Numbered from the stretch's first letter, positions 45,510-58,200 are shown. The stretch is 64,000 bases of DNA from Artemisia argyi (GCA_030686995.1 CM060703.1:2884501-2948500), one strand, 5' to 3'. Translations and numbers: made by a program. The notes: generated from the sequence alone by a model not told the origin.

Positions 45510-47580
45510 TACATGCACTTGAAATAACAATATTTTTTTATCACTTCATACGTAATATATTAGCCACTTTTAAAACTTGTTATTAAAAACAATAGCAAAG
45601 ACTTGATCTTATAAAAAATCCCTACAATTCATCAACATTACATGAAACCCACCCTTGAAGACATGTACGTTATGAATAAAAAAGGACCAAATTTCATATC
45701 AACAAAAGGCGTATGCAGTTTATATCCACATGTGCGTTATATTCATTGAGGCCTCAACGAAAAATCTAATGGATTAAGCAAGCAAATGCCCATAAACTTC
45801 AGAACTGGTATTGATCGTTAAAATGGAAATGGGTCAATTGGGTGAGCATGTGAAGTTTGTCAAAAGTCTTGCAAAAATTTCTTATATGCTTAGACTTCCT
45901 TTGATACTTAATCAAATTAGAGTATTACCTTAAAAGAATATTTTAACCTTATTATAATCTTATCACATAAAAAGACCAACTCACCTGTTTAGACATGCAT
46001 TAAACGTTACTATCTCACCGATTACCCGACTCGTGCAACTCATCGATGATGCCATCTATTTAAAAACCCAATTTGGATTGTAGTATATAATAAAATGACG
46101 GACTGATTATTACTTTAACATATAGAATAACACAAACTACCATTTCAAACAGAGTTCAGCGGGTCATGAATTCTAATGTGATGACTCCTAGATCCATGAA
46201 TGTAGTTTTTCAGTGCATTAGCTTTGCAATGTAAAAAGGGTTGGCGGCGCAGCTTGTTGCCCGTTTGCCTTCAATTGCTTTATGTTAATTAAATCCTAAG
46301 CAAGAAAAAAAAGGCATGATTCAAATGTATCAATCTTTTAAAATATATTTAAAATTTATAACATGTATACAACAAATCGTAACCAACGTACATTTATCCA
46401 ATTACTTTAAAGCTACATACATACCTTAGAGTCAAGGACTAATGAGTCCAGCTAAATACATACTTGAACTAACCAAGTACCACTTTCCTTCTTTATGGAC
46501 ATTTCCTGCTCCATATAAGTCAAAGAATTATTCAATGTTCGAGCATTGCAAATATAATTGAAAATAAAATTTCAATCTCTGAGTTTTTTTGACACAACAT
46601 ACATAACTAATTACATATCAAAAAGGTTTACATTTTATCAAACATGTGGTGATCAACAAATAAACAATGCGACAGGGCTATAATTGGGCTTATTTTGTGA
46701 TACCATCTTCATCTTAGGGATGGTTTTACACATAACAACAATTTCAGTCTCATAAACAAATCAATTAATTAACACAAAAATGATCACCTTCTATTGAAGT
46801 TATGTTTTGTTTCATAAATAAATCCGCTTCATATCAGGTTCAAAAGTGAATTCGACACCATAAAACAATTTAAAAAACTCGATTAATAACAAATTTAGCT
46901 TCACACACTTTTCATCAAACACGTGGTGTACATAGAGTACCCTCATAAATTGATTCCAAATCCAACTCAAAACTTCATCCCAAGTGAAACATATAAGCAG
47001 TCTATTCATATGGATACTAAGACATAATTTTTAACAAAAAGATTGGAAGATATCAATTAGAAACAAACATTAGCGATATGGCAAAACTACAAAATAATGA
47101 AATATAATTTTTAAACCTACAAACCTTTAGTTTGCGAATTAAGAGATAATTTTTAAAGATACCAACCTTACTAATCTTGAATCAAATATATCTCTACCAA
47201 ATCGTTCAGCCTTTTTGGGTGTTTTTTTTAGAACACGTGACATTATTGCATTGTTTGATTTTTGGGTGATAATAATGGGGGTAAAGACCACATCGTATAG
47301 CCTTTTTGTGTCTTATTTTGAATCATTGAATTTATTTTATGAATTGAAATTGATATTGAATTGATATAGGAGCACGTATGTTTAGATGATTTTTTGAATG
47401 TATTATATTAATTAGGGAACTGAAACTGATATTGAGATTTAATGCTTGACAAAAATAAAGATAATTGGAGCGTAAAGAAGAAGCTTTCATTGAAGAATGT
47501 AGCGCATTAGCATGTTGTACGCATTAAAGCTCTAACCAATCACAGTCAAGACACATCAGCAAATTAATTGCATTGCATGC
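45510..47580. other. Helitron interior, nothing recognised
   Basis: AT-rich sequence with no conserved frame. A short minus-strand frame near 44760-44965 (RLYATLALLLDATIEDSEL) lies between the CLC exons and might be another captured scrap; I do not recognise it. Confidence 0.5.
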
Positions 47581-47624
47581 TTTAGAGGACTTGTAAATTA
47601 TTCTGCTTTATTATATAGTATAGA

Positions 47625-47812
47625 TATATGTGCTCAAGTCTAAATTACTTGTAACGTAGGTGGGTCGAAGGATGGATAATGAAGATGTGTCGAAGAAATG
47701 TAGCATGGCATGTTGCAAATCCATCTTAGTATGAGGGGCTAATGGTAAATTCATATTGACTTTGAGCTAAAAGTTGTCTAATGGTAAATTCTCACATGTC
47801 GTAATGATTAGG
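47625..47812. other. End of array unit 4
   Basis: Unit DNA resumes after the Helitron and stops at ATGTCGTAATGATT, where the other units continue ACTCATAATAATTATC. This is the right boundary of the duplicated array. Confidence 0.7.
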
Positions 47813-47814
47813 AG

Positions 47815-49371
47815 CGTTTGGTTGGAGTAATTTCATGGAATTTGGGGAATTTAAAATTAAAATTCCTCCAATTACCATGTTTGGTTTAAAAGAGAGGCGG
47901 AAATCTAAATGGCAAAGCAAATTAAAATTTCTTAAAATGGGGATTATAATGTTTCAAAAAGTTAAGAATTTTAATTTACTTAGAAATGTTTTTTATAAAC
48001 TTTTTTTCTTATTGTTTTTTTGTAAACTTTAAAGTAGAATATTTATGAAAAAAATATATAAACTTTTTTATAATTTTTTTATAAATTTTTTTAACTTTTT
48101 TATAAACTTTTTTTTATAAATTTTTTATAAACTTTTTTCATAAATTTTTTTCTAAAATTTTTATAAATTTTTTATAAACTTTTTTTTATAAATTTTTTAT
48201 AAACTTTTTTTTATAAATTTCGTCTATTTTTTACTTTCTCGTCCATTTTTTACGTTTTCATCCGCTTTTTTACGTTTTTGTCAATCTTTTTACATTTTTG
48301 CCAACTTTTTTATGTTTTCGCCTGTTTCCTTATGTTTTTATCGGTTTTTCCCATTTTTTTACGTTTTCGCCTAATTTTTGTGATTTAGTAAGTATACTAA
48401 AAAAAACTTGACATTTGATAAAAATGTGCTTGTTTTAATTTTAAATCACGATTTTGACCCTTTTCTGCTCTGAATCATCAAAAGTGTAAAACATAAAAGT
48501 TGTCCGCAATAATATTTTACATCAAGACATGCGAACTTTTAACCAGAAAATGTAAAACAAGGGATGTTTACTACCAAAACTCGCGAGTCTTAGTAAAAAA
48601 TGGCTTAAGTTTTGGTGGTAAACATCCCTTATTTTGCATTTTCTAGTTAAAATCTTGCGAGTCTTGATGTAAAGTATTATTTTGGAAAACTTTCGTGTTT
48701 TACACTTTTGATGATTCAGACCAGAAAGGGGTTAAAATCGTGATTTAAAATCAACACGGACACGTTTTTATCAAATGTCAAATTTTCTTTTAGTATACTT
48801 ACTTAATCACAAAAAATAGGCGAAAACGTAAAAAATAGCAAAAACCGATAAAAACATAAGAAAACAGATGAAAACGTAAATAATGGACGAAAATGTAAAA
48901 GGATTGACAAAAACGTAAAAAAATGGACGAAAACGTTAAAAAAATGGACGAAAACGTAAAAAAAAAAAGACGAGAACATAAAAAAAATTGACAAAAATGT
49001 AAAAAATTGACGAAAACATAAAAAAACGGGCGAGAACGTAAAAAAATGGAAGAAAACGTAAAAAGATGGACAAAAACGTAAATAAATGGACGAAAACGTT
49101 AAAAAAACGGACGAGAACGTTAAAAAATGGACGAAAACGTAAAAAGATTGACCACGGTGCAAAAAATGAGGACTTTTTTAGAAAATGAGGACTAACGGTG
49201 CAAAAAATATTAACGGAGGACTAACGGTGCAAATAACTTAACGGCCAAACTAACGGCCCATCCAAATTAGGGACTAAAATGTGCAAGGTTTCACAAAATA
49301 GGGACGACTGATGTAATTAAAATGAAATAGGGAATAAACATGCAATCTGTGTAAACCACAAGGACCATCCG

Positions 49372-49410
<39 letters not shown>

Positions 49411-49725
49411 ATTAAAAAAGTTTTAAAAAAAATTATAAAAAAAGTTTATAAAAAAACCTTTAAAAAAAAGTTTATAAAAAACTTATAAAAAAAGTTTAAA
49501 AAAAATTATAAAAATTTTAGAAAAAAAAAATTTATAACAAAATTTATACAAAATTTATAAAAAAAAAAAGTTTATAAAAAAATTATAAAAAAAGTTTATA
49601 AAAGAAGTATAAAAAAGTTTATAAAAAAAAATTCATAAATATTCTATTTAAAAGTTTATAAAAAATCAATAAGAAAAAAAGTTTATAAAAAAAATTTCTA
49701 AGTAAATTAAAATTCCTCATGCGTT
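47815..49725. repeat. Giant inverted repeat (foldback) centred near 48600
   Basis: The innermost pair is GGGATGTTTACTACCAAAAC (48561) and GTTTTGGTGGTAAACATCCC (48610). Outward, matching blocks continue: AGTAAGTATACTAAAA with TTTTAGTATACTTACT, ACGTTTTCGCC with GGCGAAAACGT, then TTTTTATAAAC arrays with GTTTATAAAAA, and finally TTTACTTAGAAAT (47980) with ATTTCTAAGTAAA (49697). The arms total about 0.6 and 1.1 kb, the right one expanded. The left outer part (GGAGCGTTTGGTTGGAG) has no partner on the right. No coding frame is supported. Confidence 0.8.
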
Positions 49726-49734
49726 AAATGTTAA

Positions 49735-50060
49735 CTGGGCAACAAAAAGGAGGTGAGTTACCTTACCGGGCATGAAAGTCAAGAGAAGGTTAGCGTGGTG
49801 CGTTAAGACCTTAACGTGTGTTAAGGTGTAAGTTGGCTAAAAAAAATAATAAAAAAAATAAAATAAAAATCATCCCACCCCTCTCTAACAAGGTCGAAAT
49901 TGAAAATACTAATTGAGGTGTAGGAAAGTTAAGGTGAGTTACGCTACCGGGGTGGAAAGTTAAGAGTTAAGGTTAAAAGGTAAAAGCTGATGTGGCGCTG
50001 AAATGGCAGTGCATTAAGTTTTAACCTGGGGTCACGTTACCGCATGCTCTTGGGGGTAGA
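49735..50060. repeat. Imperfect direct repeat block
   Basis: GGTGAGTTACCTTACCGGGC (49752) recurs as GGTGAGTTACGCTACCGGGG (49933), each followed by a GAAAGT(C/T)AAGAG stretch, about 180 bases apart. It may be part of a larger non-autonomous element; ends were not found. Confidence 0.4.
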
Positions 50061-50524
50061 ATGGTGTATTTTTTATTTTTTATTTTTTTTTGGAGTTGAG
50101 AAAAAAATGATAAATAAAAAAGTGAGAATGGTAGAATGTGCGTTTCAATTTCTTAATTATAATTTTTCATTTTTTTTAAAAATTGTAGGAAAAAAGTTCG
50201 AATAGATGCGTTTTGCGAAAAAAAAATTTTGAAAAATAGGAGAATTTCGCATAAAACATCTCAAATGCAAAACATTCTATCTATAAAGAAGGACAAAAAC
50301 ATTTGATTTCCCGCTTTTTCTCAAATGCAAAACATTCATATGTTTTCATCCGTTTTCGTCCGTTTTCATAAGTTTTCTTCTGTTTTTATATATTTTGTCC
50401 GTTTTCAGACGTTTTCGTCTGTTTTCCTATATATTCGTCAGTTTTCTTACGTTTTCGTCCATTTTCTAACGTTTTCATCTGTATTTAAATGTTTTCGGCC
50501 ATTTTCAGATATTTTCATACGTTT

Positions 50525-51215
50525 TTGAATATCAAAAGTGATATTCTGAACATCACAAGTGATATTCTAAACATCACAAGTAATTTTAAACTAATGTTTT
50601 GTAACATGAAAATCACAAGTGATATTCTGAATATCACTTGTGATATTCTGAAAATCACAAGTGATATTATGAATATCACAAGTGAAAGTCTGAATATCAC
50701 AAGTGATTTTCAACAAATGTTTTGTACCATGAAAATCACAACCGATATTCTGAATATCACAAGTGATATTCTGAATATCAAAAGTGATATTCTGAATATC
50801 ACAAGTGATATTATGAACATCACAAGTGATTTTAAACTAATGTTTTATAACATGAAAATCTCAAGTGATATTCTGAATATCACTTGTGATATTCTGAAAA
50901 TCACAAGTAATATTCTGAATATCACAAGTGATAGTCTGAATATCACAAGTGATATTCAACAAATGTTTTGTAACATGAAAATCACAAGCAATATTATGAA
51001 TATCACAAGCTATATTCTGAATATCACAACTGATATTTTGAATATCACAAGTGATATTCTGAATATCACAAGTTATTTCACGTTTTTTTCACTTTCTTAC
51101 GTTTTTGTCTGTTTTCATACGTCTTCTTCCGTTTTTATGCGTTTCAGAATATCATAATTGATATTCGTAATATCACAAGTGATATTCTATGTGGTATTAA
51201 GAATATCAATTGTGA
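50525..51215. repeat. Palindromic 21-bp minisatellite
   Basis: The unit AATATCACAAGTGATATTCTG is repeated with variation about 25-30 times, interrupted by three copies of a longer spacer with AATGTTTTGTAACATGAAAATC (near 50595, 50720, 50840 and 50965). Each unit is itself nearly palindromic (AATATCAC..GTGATATT). Because the period is 21 bases, translation gives an artificial seven-residue repeat. Confidence 0.85.
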
Positions 51216-51417
51216 TATTTAGAAACGTATGAAAACGGACGAAAACGTAAGAAAACGAACGAATACGTATGAAAGCATAAAAACACGATTAAAATTGGAC
51301 GAAAATGAAAGAAAACAGACAAAAATGGATGAAAACGAGCAAAAACGTATAAAAACGTATAAAAACTGCTAAAAACATATGAAAACGGACGAAGACGTCT
51401 AAAAATGGACAAAAATG

Positions 51418-52702
51418 TGTGGAAAACTAGAAGGGGGGTTGAATAGTTTTACGTCCTTTTAAATTTATAAACACAAGTTTGTTTTAAAAACTTTGATTTT
51501 AGTTTATGTGAACTCAATACTTGCACTATATGAACAATTGTATAGTAACTAACTAACAAAGCTAATATAGTAAAGGTAAATAAATAAGTAATGAGAAGAG
51601 TTAGAAAGATCAAACCACAACACAAGGATTTATAGTGGTTCGACTACAAGGACACCTTCCTTGTTCCTACTCCACTCCCCGAGTCACCTACTCGAGAGTT
51701 TTCTTCACTATGTCAAGAAACTCCCTTTTGGCGGAGAAAACCTTACACACCAATTTACACACCACACAACTTCACAACTTGATCACAACTTCTACACAAC
51801 TTCTTCACACCAATATACTACACACCAATCTTCTTCACAACTATCTTCTACACACCAATCTTCTACTTCACACCTATCTTCACAACTAACCTACTTCACT
51901 ACTTATCAACTTCTATTATCTACACAACTTCTATATCTTCTACACACTTAATCACAAGCACAACACAATATTCACAAATGAATATATATACACTATGCAC
52001 AACTACTCTTCAATACTTCTTGAACTTGGTTGTAGAAAGAGTGTTCTTCTTTTGCACTTTGGATGAGAATGGATGATGAGGGATTGAATCACTTGAAACA
52101 AGGATTAATATACAAATGATCAAAGGGATTTAGAGGATGTTTAGAGAGTTATAGATCTAAAAATTTCGTGCATAAGGTGAGGCAAAAATCCAGGTTTAAG
52201 GTGATATTTATAGGCAAAAGATTCTGACAGAGGAGCGTGGTCGGTCCCCTTAAATCAAGGCCGGCCCCCTTAAAATTAAGGGGACCGCCCCTTATAATTA
52301 AGGGGGCTGCCCAGCTGAAACGGCCAGAATCCTTGTCTTTTAGTGGGGAAAGTTTATTTGGTGAAAAACTAACTGGTTTTGGTTAAAAATTTGAATTCAT
52401 ATATTTAGTATGAATAAAACATTTTTCCTAATTACCAAAAGTGTTTTTCAAAAATATATAATATGTTTATATAATTAAATAAACTTTGTGTTAGTTAATT
52501 AAATACCCCCTTTGATCATGAGATGTATTAAGCACTTGTTTATCCATACCTTAAGTGATTAAGTTGGATATAGTGATATAAACTAGCTTAATACTTGTTT
52601 ACGTAGTAATTATACGATTGACGATTTTACATTTTGTGATCATCAAAATAAAGAGATATCGAAAGATATGAATAACGTTTTCACACATTATTTATGTCAA
52701 CA
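51418..52702. mobile_element. Solo LTR with 5-bp target duplication
   Basis: Starts TGTGGAAAACTAGAAGGGG and ends TTATTTATGTCAACA. The duplication AAATG flanks both sides (51413-51417 and 52703-52707). It has no coding region. It contains a run of CACACAACTTC-like repeats (51760-51950) and AATTAAGGGG/CCCCTTAA palindromes (52250-52310). It was inserted into the right arm of the foldback, so it is younger than that element. Confidence 0.85.
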
Positions 52703-53622
52703 AAATGTATAAAACGGACGAAAACATATGAAAACAGAACAAAACGTCTGAAAATAGACGAAAACATAAAAAGGACGAAAACGTACGAAAACAAAACCTT
52801 AAAAAATAGACGAAAACTTATGAAAACAAACAAAAACGTCTGAAAACGGACGAAAACATGTATAAACGTATAAAAACGGATGAAAACGTATAAAAACGGA
52901 CGAAAACATAAGAAAGTTAAAAAAAAACATGAATTAAAATAAAAAACGTGAATTTTAAAAAAAATACACGTGAATTTTAAAAAAAAAAATAAAAATAAAA
53001 AGTGATTTTTTGTTAAAAAAGAAGAAAAAAAGTGAATTAAAAAAATGTGTGAAAAAAAAACGTGAATATTAAAGAAGGGACAGAGAAAAATAATAATAAT
53101 AAAAAAGCCTACCGTGAATAGTAAAGAAGGGACCAAGAAAAAGGGAAGAAAAAAAAGAAAGAAAAAAAAAAAGAAGAAAAGAAAGAGTGAATAGATAAAA
53201 AAAAAAAAAAAAATAAAGTAAATAAATAAATAAAAGCCCACGTTAATAGAAAAAAAGAAAGACAAAAAAAAAGAAAAAAAGTTAAAAAGAAGTGAATAAA
53301 AAGAAAGAGAAAAAAATATGGACTTTGGTTGCCATATTAAATATTAGGTTAATCCTCACTATTAGATTAAACTAGATAGATGGTGGGGATTTGTCTCTCT
53401 AGTCTATAAATAAACTTTATGTATAACGGAAATTGATTTGCACACTATTAAAAATGATTGTGGTTGTACTAAATTTAGTGTGCTTTATACGTGTCATAAA
53501 AGTAAAACATCTCTAAAGAAGCCAAGGACAATTTGGTGAATTCACAAAAACATTTGATTTCCCGCTTTTTCTCTTACGCTTGACTCATAAAAGTCAAAAT
53601 TGGTCAATTCAATTTCAACACA

Positions 53623-53630
53623 CTATAAAT
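53623..53630 (+). promoter_or_regulatory. TATA box before the 53764 exon
   Basis: TATAAATA lies about 134 bases upstream of the ATG. The leader between them contains CA-rich sequence and a (CAT)n(CTT)n run at 53704-53733, common in plant 5' leaders. Confidence 0.5.
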
Positions 53631-53763
53631 AAATACAAAGTTTGAACCTATTTTATTTCCAAAACCAAACACACACAATCACACACACCAACAATTAAGC
53701 TTCATCATCATCATCATCATCATCTTCTTCTTCTGTCAACTGGATGACCTAGGGTTTGCACCA

Positions 53764-53839
53764 ATGGAGGACATACATACTGCACGAGCTCGTTATCTTC
53801 TGATCGCTCAACTTGCACTACAAGCTCGTCGCTTCGACG
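53764..53839 (+). CDS. Orphan first exon of an unidentified gene
   Basis: A 25-codon reading starts MEDIHTARARYLLIAQLALQ in good context (ACCAATGGAGG) and ends RRFD at a GT donor (GACG|GTATAA). GC-richer than its surroundings, it sits behind a TATA box and leader. I cannot find a convincing second exon in the next few kilobases, and I do not recognise the protein. It may be the front of a gene cut off by insertions or a gene with a long first intron. Confidence 0.4.
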
Positions 53840-55162
<1,323 letters not shown>

Positions 55163-56639
55163 TATTATACATATTGTACAAACTAATAAAACATACAAAG
55201 CTTCATACAATTTATATGTACACAAGTTAATGGTATATATGTTTTAAAAGTTGTATCGGGCCAACGGGTTCAACCAGTTTAACTGGGAACCAAAGTCGTC
55301 ACCGGTTTGGCTAGCTAATAAAAGTTGTTCGAAAATGAACCTTAGAGGCCCGTCAGAACCAGTAAAAATAGGTGAACAGGGCCGGACCAAGATCATTTTC
55401 TTCTTGCCAAGTTAATCAGTTCGTCATTGCTATTTTATTGATGCCTCGACTTTAATCACAAGATACCCGTCGCTGCAATGCGCGGATATACTCTGGTACG
55501 AGAGAAAAAGTATATATCCTAGAGCATCATAGAGTAGATGTTTGCTTTTGAGATGTTTTATGTCTCAAAAAGATTCCCGGGTTTATAAAATGGGTTAAGT
55601 CCATTATTTACAATGTACTTTCTCAAGTTTCAACATTTAGGTTACTTATTCGTAAAATATTATTATCACTATCAAAACCTTTAAATCTGTTACAGTATTA
55701 GAAATTTCGTCATAATTCTTCAATTATTATTTTTTAATTACTTTTTAAAATTTACTTGTCAATTTAATCTTATGTGGCATTTTTTTCCTTTGTTAACATT
55801 TGTCATTCATCTTTATTGTTTTATATTGTTTATCTGTTTTTGTATAGCCGTCTTTATAACCAGCTCCATTTATACCTACTAAAACTCTTTCAATGCAATG
55901 TCTCAAGACAATATCATCACATCACAAAATCTTCATATATTCTTTATAAACATCCCAAGTTAACCTACTCATCGACAAGTCCACTAGGTCAACTCATGAG
56001 TCTAGAAAACTTTTAGGTGACTCCTCTCAATGATCAAACTGTAAGAATACAAGAACCGTAACAATATAACAATATAAGTGTCAATAGTCGAAAATAGAAA
56101 GATAGCATCAGACAAACAATGGTTTTTTAATCGAATAGAGAAAGTTGCTCAAATCTAATGCTCCATTCAAGATTTCCTGCATGCTTCGTTGACAGAGCTG
56201 AAATATGCGATAGATATATAGTACCAGTATAAGTGTAAATGAATCTCGGAAGACATAAGAAAGAAGGACAACTTTTGAAACCATTTTCAAAACAGTAACA
56301 TAGCGACTTTCAAAGAGATGAATAATATGATGCATACATTAAATGTGTCTATGTGTTTTGATTTTAGGGTTAAATGATAGAGATTAAGCACTTAAAAGAG
56401 GGAAAGAACAGTTGGAAAATCGACCCAATCGGATAGAGATTAGCTTAGAGTTATCGGCTCCTTTATGATCACTACGAGTCTACGACCATTAGCCTTGTTT
56501 TTGTTTTTTTTATTTTTTCCTTTCCCATTATTATTGATGGTGGTAAAAAGGGCACAGGAATGGATGTACATTGTTATCCCCATGACTTTCATGCAAAAAC
56601 ATATGTTACGGGCATCTAGAATTGAGGGAAATGGTTTGG
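55163..56639. other. Non-coding, no gene seen
   Basis: Contains a GGTTCAACCAGTTTAACTGGG-like block (55255-55420) that resembles 57650-57980. It also contains CCCGTCGCTGCAATGCGCGG (near 55468-55487), which recalls a Helitron hairpin, but no CTAG follows at the right distance. Confidence 0.4.
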
Positions 56640-56788
56640 TGTTGGTGATAACTCACAATATTGTGATATAAATTCGGTAGGCTACGAATAAATTGTAAAA
56701 CAAGTTCTTGTTGAGAAACGGGTGTACCACCATCATCTAATGTGTCAACAAGGTTTTTTAAAGTATGATAGTATTTGATGATTGACAT
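56640..56788 (-). pseudogene. Scrap of a Copia gag (UBN2-type)
   Basis: The minus strand reads IIKYYHTLKNLVDTLDDGGT and PVSQQELVLQFIRSLPNLYH, the pattern of the UBN2/gag-polypeptide domain of Ty1/copia elements. Nothing of the rest of the element is seen. A tiny related piece (GTPVGEQELA) lies at about 61650-61675 on the minus strand. Confidence 0.65.
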
Positions 56789-57068
56789 GACACCTTTCTT
56801 ATTATGTCAAGGTGCTAAAGTAACTGGTCATATAACATGTGATTATAAATCTATCGGTCCTTTTGGGAGAACTTGAGGCAGATGCGGTGACTTTACTTAA
56901 GCGGATCCGGAAATTCTCTATAACTAAGGATATTGGGGCGCGCGCTGCTATTCATATCTTCAGTAGAATTAGTTTTACTATTGCTAAAGGTGTGGGATCC
57001 CAGATAGTCTCGAGGCTCCCCACTAATTTCTTGTAATCCTATGATTTTGTTTCTAATGAAAGTGATGT

Positions 57069-57107
<39 letters not shown>

Positions 57108-57108
57108 T
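57069..57108. repeat. (TAA)n microsatellite
   Basis: About 13 units of ATA/TAA. It directly follows a short plus-strand frame ending SRLPTNFL (57036), which could be the end of a retroelement protein with this repeat as its tail; that is not secure. Confidence 0.85.
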
Positions 57109-58200
57109 TATAGCGGTTACCATCAACCGATAACGTAAAGCTAAACGATTGATAGATATTAGTTAATGAGTAACAAGAGTGTTAGCAGATGGTATGATAA
57201 TTAGAATACCGGTAATAAGGAAACTTCGATGCGTCTTTCGAGTGCCAACTAGGAAAGAGCACGCGTGCTCCTTATTACACCGACCCCATCTCAACGTGTC
57301 TTGAAGGCACAAAATGGAGGAATCAGTCTTCCCTAAGACCAAGTCATAGAGAAGTCATGTGTGGGCCAAATACGAGTTGTATGAGTTGTTTAATTTGTTT
57401 ATGCGATGTATATTTCTGTATAAGTGAGTTATATTTGTGTGGTGAAGTTGATTGTCTTATTACACTAAGTTAGTAATGAAGTTGATTGCGGAGAGAGAAA
57501 ATGACATAGTGTTGAGGTGGCGATGGTAAGGTTGATTGTGGTAACTCTTTAACGTTAGCCTTAAGATTGATATATATTGTATTAGTTAAAGCAACGGAAA
57601 TCACGATGAATATCAATTATCAATGAATTAAAACCGGGTCACTGATCGACCCGATCGAGTCATTGGATTACCAGGTCACTAGTCCATGCGGTTCAACCGC
57701 CGAGTCAACCCGGTTTTTCGTTAAACAAAAACAATAGTTTGACTTACCAAATACCTATAAAACATGTAATACTTAATGCAAAACATAAATAAAATATGAA
57801 AAGTTCAATATCAATTACACAATATGTTCATAAACATATAATACAATACAAAATACATACAATTCAACGAGAATATAGTTTTAAACTAAAATCACATCGC
57901 TTTTAGTAACGGTTCAACCTGCCGGTTTAAATTGGTCTGTTTTTTCAACCAAAAACGGTTTAACCGATTGAGCCGGCTTGATCAAACCAATTTTCAAAAA
58001 ATTATCAATAATTCTCTCAAAAGATGGGGACCAAATGACCAATCACTTTCTTGGATGAGTCAACATAACAGCGATGGTGATGTATCACTGACTATGGCAG
58101 ATGCTACAAGGTATAAGAGAATATAAATGTAAACGGTTTAAAGATTTTATCTGTAACAAATGTAAGCCGTATTAATGAAGTTATAGTAGTGTATTGTGAA
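57109..58200. other. Non-coding, with GGTTCAACC-type blocks
   Basis: 57640-57720 and 57905-57990 each contain CGGTTCAACC and AACCGG words in roughly inverted arrangement, suggesting the ends of a small degenerate element. No gene is seen. Confidence 0.35.

Larger units (their letters stand above)
43221..47624 (-). mobile_element. Helitron (4.4 kb) carrying chloride-channel exons
   Basis: On the minus strand it starts TCTATACTATATAATAAAGC (47624 downward). It ends with hairpin CCCGTG-ATTC-CACGGG (43233-43248), spacer, and CTAG (43224-43221). It sits between A and T, and the empty site CTTTA|TATATGTGCTC is intact in three sister units (about 20010, 29490 and 35616). It holds two exons of a CLC gene in the element's orientation and a possible helicase end close to its 3' terminus. 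The remainder (45500-47580) is AT-rich with no recognised gene. Confidence 0.93.
50262..53575. mobile_element. Second large foldback with minisatellite core
   Basis: The left arm (50335-50525) is made of TTTTCGTCCGTTTTC-type repeats. The core (50525-51215) is a palindromic minisatellite. The right arm (51220-51417, resumed at 52708-52920 after a solo LTR) carries the complement AAAACGGACGAAAACGT. Beyond lie purine-rich GAAAAAAAG stretches (52920-53310). The host sequence CAAAAACATTTGATTTCCCGC and following bases occur at both edges (50293-50322 and 53546-53575), an unusually long 30-base direct flank. Exact ends are uncertain. Confidence 0.6.

Noticed and set aside
50489..51157. Open frame of 222 codons with an ILNITSD-like heptad repeat
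   Set aside because: The seven-residue period is the 21-bp minisatellite translated; the DNA is palindromic on both strands, and no start context or family supports a protein.
52681..53265. Minus-strand frame of 194 codons, Phe-rich and membrane-like
   Set aside because: It comes from purine-rich GAAAAAAAG sequence read as TTT/TTC codons; low complexity, no domain.
55460..55495. A Helitron 3' hairpin (CCCGTCGCTGCAATGCGCGG)
   Set aside because: No CTAG at the expected distance on either strand and no partner end.
56839..57036. Short frame ending SRLPTNFL before a TAA repeat as a LINE 3' end
   Set aside because: Suggestive of a retroelement protein end with a microsatellite tail, but I could not match it to a defined domain or find a target duplication.
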